This document shows, piece after piece, positions 1-5,472 of a DNA stretch of 32,615 nt. The stretch's first letter is position 1, and the number at the start of each line of letters is the position of its first letter. Source of the stretch: Solirubrobacter phytolaccae (GTDB lineage: Bacteria; Actinomycetota; Thermoleophilia; Solirubrobacterales; Solirubrobacteraceae). The stretch is from contig NZ_JAPDDP010000084.1 in assembly GCF_027587195.1 (NCBI RefSeq), positions 1 to 32,615 on the forward strand, in the 5' to 3' direction. The notes under the pieces are model-generated. The model worked only from the letters and a program-made list of their open reading frames with translations. It was not told the origin of the DNA and did not search any database. Both the position numbers and the translations under genes were made by a program.

Positions 1-86
1 CCAGCCGGCGCCACCCCGGAGCGCGCCGCGCCCTCGCCGGCCACCGCCGCGGCGGCGCCGCCGCCGCCCAACGTCGTGCCGGTCAT
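1..86 (-). CDS. N-terminal fragment of the gene after the HlyD-like adaptor, probably an ABC transporter component
   Basis: An ATG at 84-86 overlaps the TGA of the adaptor gene (ATGA overlap) and opens a frame that runs off the left edge without a stop. Only 28 residues are visible. They begin MTGTTLGGGGAAAAVAGE and are Gly/Ala-rich, so no domain can be read. In actinobacterial lipoprotein/HlyD-type adaptor clusters, the next gene is usually the ATP-binding subunit of a MacB-like ABC transporter, and an alanine-rich N-terminal extension would be compatible with that. The coupled start is seen in the sequence; the identity is inferred from gene order alone. Confidence 0.55.
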   Translation of the reverse strand, partial: MTGTTLGGGGAAAAVAGEGAARSGVAPA

Positions 87-1108
87 CGCGCGGTCACCAC
101 CTTCATGCCCTCGCGGAGGCCGTCGCCGGTCACCTCGACCAGGTCGTCGGCGTACAGGCCCGTCTCGACCGGGACCTTGCGGCCGTCCGGCAGCTCGAGG
201 GCGTAGCCGCCGCCCTGCACCGCCAGCAGCGCCTTGACGGGCACGGCGAGCGCGTCCCGGCGCCGCTCGACCGCGAAGCCGACGTCCACGGGCGCCTGGT
301 CGAGCGCGTCACCGCGGCCGCGCAGCGCGATCGTCACGTCGACGGTCGGCGCCGAGTCCTCGCCCGCCTTGCTCGCCACCGTCCCGACCGACGACACGCG
401 GCCCTTGGCCGTCTCCCCCGTCGGCAGCTCCACGGTCACCTCGTCGCCGCGGCGGGCGAGCTGCTGGCGACGCGCGTCGAGCTCGACGACCACCTCGCGC
501 CCGGTCGAGGAGAGCTCCGCCAGCGGCCGCCCACCGCCGACCGTGTCGCCAACTTCGGCCTTGGCCTCGCCCATCCGCGTCGCGCCAGGCCGGAACACGA
601 CCTCGCCGCGCGTGAGCGTGCCGTCCTTCGTCAGCCCGCGGTCGGCCTGGAACGCCTTCACGGCCGCGGTCGTCTCCCAGTCCCAGTCGTCGTCGACGGT
701 CCCGGCGTCGTAGCCGAGCGCGCGCAGGTTGCGCTCGAGCTGGCGCACGTCCTCGCCGTCGGTCATCCCCGGCGCGAAGTCGCGCCACACCGGCAGCTCG
801 CCGTAGAACAGGAACGCGGCGGGAGCGCCGTCGATGTCGTAGAAGGAGTGCCCGCGCGTGATCACCGTGCCCGCCGCCCGGATGCCGGTGAGCGTGCCGG
901 CCACGCCCGCCCCCAGCACGCCCGGGTCCGCGTAGCCGAGGGTGCCGGCGAGGCTCTCGCGGTCCACGAGGTCGCTGCGCTCGACCGCGACCGTCTCGCG
1001 CTGCACGGCCGGCGCCTCGGTCGCGGGTGCCTCCTCGCCGCCCAGCGCGATCACCGCGACCGCCCCGGCGACCGCGACGGCCGCGCCGCCGCCGAGCACG
1101 CGCTTCAT
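83..1108 (-). CDS. HlyD/MacA-like efflux adaptor with peptidoglycan-binding domain
   Basis: About 341 residues. The N-terminus MKRVLGGGAAVAVAGAVAVI is a signal peptide or membrane anchor. Near residues 120-165 a peptidoglycan-binding_1-like segment is readable (RQLERNLRALGYDAG, then AVKAFQADRGL). The C-terminal half has HlyD/MacA features: a barrel-like stretch (VVVELDARRQQLARRGDEV), then VPVKALLAVQGGGYALEL and a final VEVTGDGLREGMKVV. Such adaptors bridge an inner-membrane transporter to the envelope; the peptidoglycan-binding insert suggests anchoring in the wall. The ATG at 1106-1108 shares one base with the lipoprotein stop (TGATG), and the stop overlaps the next start, so the three genes are probably translationally coupled. 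A longer upstream reading of this frame is out-of-frame lipoprotein sequence and was dropped. Confidence 0.88.
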   Translation of the reverse strand: MKRVLGGGAAVAVAGAVAVIALGGEEAPATEAPAVQRETVAVERSDLVDRESLAGTLGYADPGVLGAGVAGTLTGIRAAGTVITRGHSFYDIDGAPAAFLFYGELPVWRDFAPGMTDGEDVRQLERNLRALGYDAGTVDDDWDWETTAAVKAFQADRGLTKDGTLTRGEVVFRPGATRMGEAKAEVGDTVGGGRPLAELSSTGREVVVELDARRQQLARRGDEVTVELPTGETAKGRVSSVGTVASKAGEDSAPTVDVTIALRGRGDALDQAPVDVGFAVERRRDALAVPVKALLAVQGGGYALELPDGRKVPVETGLYADDLVEVTGDGLREGMKVVTAR

Positions 1109-1641
1109 CACTTGTCCTCGCCGGAGCCCGACGTGCCGAAGCCCGGCATCGTCTTCTCGCACGCCTTCATCGCCTTCTGGAACGCCGGCCCTTCGGGGTC
1201 GAGATTCTTGCCGATCCGGATCTGCGCGCCCCCGTTCTCGTCGAACTGCGGGTCGGGGAAGTCCGGCACGCCGTTCTCCCGCATGCAGCGCGCGTTGGCG
1301 AGCGCGGCCTTCTTGTTCTCGGCCTTCTCCTCCTCGCTCATGTCCGGCGGCTTGATCGCCTCCTGGTACTTCGCGCACGCCTTCTCGGCGGCGCGCATGT
1401 CGTCCGGGTTGATCTGCTTGCCGCCGGGCCCGCCGGCGCGCATCGTCACCCGTCCGCCCTCGAACTTCGGGTCGGGCATGTCGACGCCGTTCTCGCGCAT
1501 GCAGCGGGCGAAGTCGAGCATGGCTTGCTTGTTCTTGTCCGCGCCGGTGGCGGGACTGCCGGTGTTGGCCTCCTCGCCACCACAGGCGACGACGAACGAG
1601 GCGGTCGCCGCGACCGCGGCGAGCAGGAGACGAGTCTTCAT
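1108..1641 (-). CDS. Putative lipoprotein with two ARCMRENGV repeats
   Basis: About 177 residues. MKTRLLLAAVAATASFVVACGG is a lipoprotein signal with lipobox VVAC, so the mature protein should be lipid-anchored outside the membrane. The body has two copies of a motif: ARCMRENGVDMPDPKFEGG and ARCMRENGVPDFPDPQFDENGG. Each is followed by a Cys-containing helix (EKACAKYQEA; KACEKTMPGFG), so each unit has two Cys that could pair. This kind of protein is often found beside HlyD-like adaptors and two-component systems in Actinobacteria, but its role is not established. A GTG three codons upstream (1650) is an alternative start; neither has a strong ribosome-binding site. It lies between the sensor kinase and the adaptor, all on one strand. 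Confidence 0.82.
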   Translation of the reverse strand: MKTRLLLAAVAATASFVVACGGEEANTGSPATGADKNKQAMLDFARCMRENGVDMPDPKFEGGRVTMRAGGPGGKQINPDDMRAAEKACAKYQEAIKPPDMSEEEKAENKKAALANARCMRENGVPDFPDPQFDENGGAQIRIGKNLDPEGPAFQKAMKACEKTMPGFGTSGSGEDK

Positions 1642-1664
1642 GCTCGCCACGGTCCCGTCCGGGA

Positions 1665-1703
1665 CTGAGACCGCTGTTTTCCGAACCTAGGAAGTTGCTG
1701 AGA
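1665..1703 (-). promoter_or_regulatory. Possible response-regulator box upstream of the lipoprotein gene
   Basis: On the minus strand TCTCAG occurs at 1703-1698 and again at 1670-1665, 33 bp apart (about three helical turns). The heptamer TCTCAGC also occurs just upstream of the response regulator (plus 3693-3699 as GCTGAGA). OmpR-family regulators typically bind direct repeats spaced by whole helical turns. The distal copy lies inside the last codons of the histidine kinase, so coincidence is possible. The repeats are seen; the regulator assignment is inferred. Confidence 0.3.
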
Positions 1704-3012
1704 GGACCGGCAGCCGCAGGCGCAGCAGGGCGCCGCCGCCGTCCGCGGCTTCGGCGGCGACCGTCCCGCCGTGCGTCTCGGCGACCTGGCGCACGATCGC
1801 CAGCCCGAGCCCCGAGCCCGGCCGGCCACGCGCGGCGTCGGCGCGGTAGAAGCGGTCGAACACGTGCGCGAGGTCCTCGGCGGGAATGCCGGGCCCGCGG
1901 TCGCGGACGGTCAGCTCGCCGCCGCGCAGGCGGACGTCGACCACGGTTCCGGCCGCGCTGTACTTGCCCGCGTTGTCGAGCAGGTTCCCGACCGCGCGGT
2001 CCAGCCGGGCGGGAACGCCGTTGACGAGCGTCGGCTCGAACTCGGTCACGTACGTGATGCCCGGCGCGTGCCGGCGCGCCCGCTCCACCGCGCCCGCGAC
2101 CAGCGTGTCCAGCCGCACGTCCTCGATCTCGGGCTCCTCGTCGCGGGCGAGCTCGGTGAGGTCGCCGACGAGGCCCGTCAGCTCCTCCAGCTGCAGGACG
2201 AGGTCCTCCCGCAACCGCTCACGATCCCCGGCCTCGGGCGGGCCGCCGCGCGCGAGCACCTCGAGGTTCGTGCGCAGGGAGGTCAGCGGTGTGCGCAGCT
2301 CGTGCGACGCGTCGGCGACGAGCTGCTTCTGCGCGCGCTGCGAGCGGTCCAGCGCCTCGAGCATGGTGTTGAACGCGGCGCCGAGCCGGGCGACCTCGTC
2401 GTCGCCGTGCGTATCGATCCGGCGCGTGAGGTCGCGCGTGGAGGCGACGTGCTCGGCGGTCGTGGTGAGCTCGGCGACGGGTCGTACGGCGGTGCGCATC
2501 GCGAGCCGGGCGAGCACGACCGCGAGCCCGATCCCGCCCAGCGCGAGCAGGCCGAGCGCGATCCGCAGCGTCCCCAGCGCGCTGTCGACCTCCGTGAGCG
2601 AGCGCGCTGCGAGCAGCGTCATCCCATCCGGCGTGCGGCCGACGTAGACGCGCACGCGCACACCCTCGCTCCGCCGGTTCGCGAAGAACGGCTCCTTCTC
2701 ACCCTGCGCGACCGCGCGCACGTCCTCGTCGATGTCCAGCGAGGGCGGCACGTCGTCGGCTTCTCCCTCGCGCCGGATCACGGTCACGAACGCGCGTGGC
2801 GTCTGCGTGATCATCACGTCCGCGGGCGCCGGGCCGGGCCCGACCGAGCCGGCCGCAACCATCGGGCGCTCCATCACCTGGCGCTCGAGCGCGGAGTCGA
2901 GCTCCGCGTGGAGCGTGTCCCGCACCACCCAGTAGGCGAGCGCGGAGCCGAGCACGACGACCAGCGCCACCGCGGCCCCGCACGACAGCACGAGCCGGCG
3001 CCGGAAGCTCAT
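1687..3012 (-). CDS. Sensor histidine kinase (HAMP, HisKA, HATPase_c)
   Basis: 441 residues. TM1 is about residues 7-30, an extracytoplasmic sensor loop about 31-150, and TM2 about 151-172, followed by a HAMP linker to about 225. The HisKA box [15 protein letters not shown] carries the phospho-accepting His237. The ATP-binding domain shows the N box ([10 protein letters not shown]), G1 (VRDRGPGIP), F box (VFDRFYR) and G2 ([11 protein letters not shown]). All catalytic motifs are present, so it should be active. Its ATG overlaps the response-regulator stop (ATGA, 3009-3012), making an RR-HK operon. Architecture resembles MprB/CutS-type kinases. The adjacent lipoprotein/adaptor genes make envelope stress or efflux the likely output; the signal is unknown. 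Confidence 0.95.
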   Translation of the reverse strand: MSFRRRLVLSCGAAVALVVVLGSALAYWVVRDTLHAELDSALERQVMERPMVAAGSVGPGPAPADVMITQTPRAFVTVIRREGEADDVPPSLDIDEDVRAVAQGEKEPFFANRRSEGVRVRVYVGRTPDGMTLLAARSLTEVDSALGTLRIALGLLALGGIGLAVVLARLAMRTAVRPVAELTTTAEHVASTRDLTRRIDTHGDDEVARLGAAFNTMLEALDRSQRAQKQLVADASHELRTPLTSLRTNLEVLARGGPPEAGDRERLREDLVLQLEELTGLVGDLTELARDEEPEIEDVRLDTLVAGAVERARRHAPGITYVTEFEPTLVNGVPARLDRAVGNLLDNAGKYSAAGTVVDVRLRGGELTVRDRGPGIPAEDLAHVFDRFYRADAARGRPGSGLGLAIVRQVAETHGGTVAAEAADGGGALLRLRLPVLSATS

Positions 3013-3671
3013 GGCTCGCGCAGCACGTAGCCGACGCCCCGCACCGTCTGGATGAGCCGCGGCTCGCCGAGCTTACGGCGCAGGTAGCCGACGTAGACCT
3101 CGAGCGAGTTCGAGCTCGGGCCGAAGTCGTAGCCCCACACCTGCTCGAAGATCTGCGTGCGGGTGAGCACCTGGCGCGGGTGGCGCAGCAGCAGCTCGAG
3201 CAGCAGGTACTCGGTGCGGGTGAGCTCGATCGGGGAAGCGCCGCGAGTGACCGTGTGGCCGGCCGGGTCGAGCTTCAAGTCCGCGTAGCGGAGGATGTCC
3301 GCGTTGGGCGTGCCCGTGCGCCGCAGCAGCGCGCGCAGCCGTGCCCCAAGCTCCTCGAGCGCGAACGGCTTGATCAGGTAGTCGTCGGCGCCGGCGTCCA
3401 GGCCGGCGACGCGGTCGGGCACGGCGTCGCGCGCGGTGAGCATCAGCACCGGCGTGTGGTCGCCCGCGGCGCGGAGCCTGCGGCACACCTCGAGCCCGTC
3501 CGGCTCGGGCATCAGCACGTCCAGCACGATCGCGTCCGGTGGCTGGTCGGCGAGCGCGTCGAGCGCTTCGCGACCGTCTGCGGCGACCTGCACCTTGTAC
3601 CCGTCCATCCGCAGCGCCCGGTCGAGCGCGTCGCGAACCGAGGGCTCGTCGTCCACTACGAGGATGCGCAC
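3009..3671 (-). CDS. OmpR/PhoB-family response regulator
   Basis: 220 residues. The receiver domain starts [10 protein letters not shown] with the acidic pair at residues 7-8. The phospho-acceptor is Asp51 in [12 protein letters not shown], and the conserved Lys lies in [10 protein letters not shown]. The C-terminal winged helix includes [36 protein letters not shown] and RRKLGEP, ending with the hairpin [14 protein letters not shown]. It is the cognate partner of the downstream sensor kinase (4-nt overlap) and resembles MprA/CutR-type regulators. The start is GTG at 3671. A TCTCAGC heptamer about 25 bp upstream recurs upstream of the lipoprotein, consistent with autoregulation and control of the efflux genes. 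Confidence 0.95.
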   Translation of the reverse strand: MRILVVDDEPSVRDALDRALRMDGYKVQVAADGREALDALADQPPDAIVLDVLMPEPDGLEVCRRLRAAGDHTPVLMLTARDAVPDRVAGLDAGADDYLIKPFALEELGARLRALLRRTGTPNADILRYADLKLDPAGHTVTRGASPIELTRTEYLLLELLLRHPRQVLTRTQIFEQVWGYDFGPSSNSLEVYVGYLRRKLGEPRLIQTVRGVGYVLREP

Positions 3672-3680
3672 ATACGCATC

Positions 3681-3699
3681 CTCAGGGGCGAAGCTGAGA
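3681..3699 (-). promoter_or_regulatory. Inverted CTCAG...CTGAG element before the response regulator
   Basis: Plus-strand CTCAG (3681-3685) and CTGAG (3694-3698) form an inverted repeat 10-30 bp upstream of the GTG start. The right arm, read on the minus strand, extends to TTCTCAGC, matching the element before the lipoprotein gene. It may be a response-regulator half-site pair or a weak hairpin in the 42-base gap after the DUF2203 stop. Function is inferred. Confidence 0.3.
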
Positions 3700-3713
3700 A
3701 CTCTGTAAGAGAC

Positions 3714-4103
3714 CTAGGAGAACGGATCCAGCGGGAACCGGGACGGGTAGCCCGTCTCGGCGGTGTGCCAGTGCGCGACCTCGTGCTCGTCAACCTGCCA
3801 TGACAGGTAGACCTCGCGGCCGTCGCGGAGTGCGGGGAAGTCGATGAGCCCGGCTTCGAGGTCGCGGACCAGCAGGTCCAGCTCCTCGAGATGCTCGAAC
3901 CCCAGCGTCGCAGCCACAGCGGCATACGCGCGTTCGCGCCCCGGATACGCGCCGCCGACCACGTCGGCGAGCGTTGCGAAGCCCGTGTCGAAGCCCTCGT
4001 CCTGCAGCACGCGCTTGGCCTCCTGGAGGCGGCGAACCGTGACGCGCACCTCAGGGAGGAGGGCATTGGCCTGATCGGCTGTGTAATGGCGCTGATGAAG
4101 CAT
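3714..4103 (-). CDS. DUF2203 family protein
   Basis: 129 residues, the usual length of the DUF2203 family. The N-terminal signature HYTADQANALLPEVR and an Arg/Glu/Lys-rich helix are followed by a leucine-rich helix (LEELDLLVRDLEAGLIDFPA) and the hallmark ending YLSWQVDEHEVAHWHTAETG..SRFPL. The family's molecular function is unknown; members are small soluble proteins. The ATG at 4103 has no Shine-Dalgarno sequence; the bases before it are pyrimidine-rich and belong to a nested inverted repeat (4107-4169). The gene sits 75 bases behind the acetyltransferase on the same strand, so it could be on the same transcript or have its own leader. Confidence 0.88.
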   Translation of the reverse strand: MLHQRHYTADQANALLPEVRVTVRRLQEAKRVLQDEGFDTGFATLADVVGGAYPGRERAYAAVAATLGFEHLEELDLLVRDLEAGLIDFPALRDGREVYLSWQVDEHEVAHWHTAETGYPSRFPLDPFS

Positions 4104-4106
4104 TGG

Positions 4107-4169
4107 CTTGGTGGGAGGGTTACCCGTTCTTCACATCGGCAGACCGCGGCAAAAAAGAACTACACCAAG
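4107..4169 (-). ncRNA. Candidate structured 5' leader of the DUF2203 gene
   Basis: On the minus strand a 7-bp perfect outer stem CTTGGTG (4169-4163)/CACCAAG (4113-4107) encloses, after two bases, a 6-bp perfect stem GTTCTT (4160-4155)/AAGAAC (4131-4126). A small GGGTAACCC hairpin and a CGG-TCTG-CCG loop are also possible. The outer stem ends three bases before the ATG. The region is much more A/T-rich than its surroundings, including a T6 run. It does not match any riboswitch consensus I know. The nested pairing is seen; RNA function is inference. Confidence 0.35.
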
Positions 4170-4178
4170 GTCTAGGTA

Positions 4179-4670
4179 TCAAGACGGCGGGAACGCGGAG
4201 GCGTAGTGGAACGTCCCGTGCAGACCGGCCGGGAACGCCGGGAGCGGGAGCACCATCCAGGCTTCGGGGTGGGCACGGACGTCGTAGGTGGTTTCGATGC
4301 CCAGCGCGTCACCCCTCTCGAAGCCGAACCGCGGGTAGTACCCGGGGTGGCCGAGCAGCGCGATCAGCACGTACCCGGTCGTCTGGGCGCGCTCGATCAC
4401 GGCGCGCATGAGCTCGCCGCCGATCCCCTCGCGTTGGTGGGCGGGGTCGACGCCGATCGGGCCGAGGCCGAGCGCGGGGTGCTGGTCGACACGCCCCTTG
4501 CTCACCATCACGTGACCGTGCTCGTGGACGAGGCAGAGCTCGGGCACGTGGTCGTTCGCGGCGCGCAGGTCGTCCACGATCTGCGCTTCGACGGTGGACG
4601 GCGCGAACGCGGCGAGGTGCAGCGCCCGGATGCGGTCGTGGTCGGCGGGGGTCTCCGGGCGCGGGCTCAC
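4179..4670 (-). CDS. GNAT family N-acetyltransferase
   Basis: 163 residues. The GNAT fold is readable in order: an N-terminal DHDRIRALHLAAF helix, GHVMVSKGRV on the central strands, then LGPIGVDPAHQREGIGGELM, where QREGIGGEL is the acetyl-CoA pyrophosphate-binding motif A (Q/RxxGxG/A). ALLGHPGYYPRFGFERG is the YhbS-type motif near the C-terminus. It resembles the YhbS subgroup, whose substrates are mostly unknown. The GTG start overlaps the stop of the upstream acidic-protein gene (GTGA, 4667-4670), so it belongs to the four-gene run headed by the AAA+ ATPase. Whether it works with those proteins is not known. Confidence 0.92.
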   Translation of the reverse strand: MSPRPETPADHDRIRALHLAAFAPSTVEAQIVDDLRAANDHVPELCLVHEHGHVMVSKGRVDQHPALGLGPIGVDPAHQREGIGGELMRAVIERAQTTGYVLIALLGHPGYYPRFGFERGDALGIETTYDVRAHPEAWMVLPLPAFPAGLHGTFHYASAFPPS

Positions 4671-5122
4671 AGCTCGAACTGCTCGTCACCCGCGGCGAGC
4701 ACGACACGCTCGCCGGCGCGCGCCGCGAGCGTGATCGGCGTCTCGGGGTCGCGCGTGGCGAACTCGACGCTGGCGACGGTGCGGCCACCGAACGCGGTCG
4801 CGAGCGCCAGGACGGACGCCGCGAGGTGCTCGATCGCTCCGAGCGGGGCGGCGAGCTCGCCGGTCTCGGTGTCGATCGAGATCGCTGAGGCCGGCGCCGG
4901 CCGGATCTCCGGGAGCGGCTTGGCGGGCGACTCGACGGCGGTGGTGTGCGGCACCGCGGTGACGTCCTCGTCCTCGGTGATCTCGGCGTCCAGCCACTCG
5001 TCGACTTCGACCATCGTCGGCTCCTGGCCGGGCCGGTCGAGGACGAGCACGGTGCGCTGCGCCTCCGCCGCCCGGGTGAACGCGCGGGCCGTGGCGATCG
5101 CGACGAGGACCTCGTCCGTCAC
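4667..5122 (-). CDS. Uncharacterised acidic protein coupled to the AAA+/metallopeptidase operon
   Basis: 151 residues, function not recognised. The start is the GTG at 5120-5122, which overlaps the metallopeptidase stop (GTGA); the longer upstream reading is out-of-frame peptidase sequence. The N-terminal 35 residues look like a compact domain (DEVLVAIATARAFTRAAEA, then RTVLVLDR). A strongly acidic stretch (VEVDEWLDAEITEDEDV) follows, then a Pro/Ala linker. The C-terminal half, about residues 85-151, alternates helix and strand (LAASVLALATAFGGRTVASV, ending VVLAAGDEQFEL). There is no signal peptide or membrane segment, so it is probably cytosolic. Tight coupling on both sides suggests a partner or substrate-adaptor role, but that is inference. 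Confidence 0.8.
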   Translation of the reverse strand: MTDEVLVAIATARAFTRAAEAQRTVLVLDRPGQEPTMVEVDEWLDAEITEDEDVTAVPHTTAVESPAKPLPEIRPAPASAISIDTETGELAAPLGAIEHLAASVLALATAFGGRTVASVEFATRDPETPITLAARAGERVVLAAGDEQFEL

Positions 5123-5472
5123 GCCGCCGCTCCCGCCTTGCGCGCCTCGATCTCGTGCGGGTTGCGCGCGTAGCCGCTGGTCACGTAGCTCCACCACATC
5201 CGCAGCCGGTGGTCCTGGTCCTGCCACACGTGGCACAGCTCGTGGGCGATCAAGCCCGGCGAGCACTGGTACAGCGGGCGCTTGATCAGGATCAGCGGGC
5301 CCATCTCGTAGCCGTGGAAGCGCCGGAACCACGGCAGCTTGAACAGCCACGGCACGTGCAGGATGCGCACGTGCTCGATCTTGACCGGTGTCGAATAGAA
5401 ATCCAGCGCGTCGAGGGTCGCCTTGGCACGCCGCAGCGCCTCGCGTTCCTCCGGCGTGCGGCGCAGCGTCAC
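5119..5472 (-). CDS. Small HExxH metallopeptidase-like protein
   Basis: 117 residues from the GTG at 5470-5472, which overlaps the AAA+ stop (GTGA). A zinc-peptidase signature is visible: HELCH at residues 77-81 (two His ligands and the catalytic Glu), followed about 23 residues later by NPHEIEAR (104-111), where a Glu could be the third zinc ligand, as in gluzincins with NPxExEA. Upstream, PLILIKRPLYQCSPGLI would form the edge strand and active-site helix approach. There is no signal peptide; a hydrophobic WLFKLPWF patch lies near residues 42-49. It is far shorter than typical secreted metallopeptidases, so it may be a minimal intracellular peptidase domain. Coupling to a MoxR-like ATPase recalls ATPase/metallopeptidase pairs. 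Catalytic activity is predicted, not shown. Confidence 0.85.
   Translation of the reverse strand: MTLRRTPEEREALRRAKATLDALDFYSTPVKIEHVRILHVPWLFKLPWFRRFHGYEMGPLILIKRPLYQCSPGLIAHELCHVWQDQDHRLRMWWSYVTSGYARNPHEIEARKAGAAA

Noticed and set aside
4107-4169. tRNA-like or intrinsic terminator reading of the nested stems
   Set aside because: No acceptor/anticodon/T-loop layout fits, and the T6 run lies inside the structure rather than after a hairpin.
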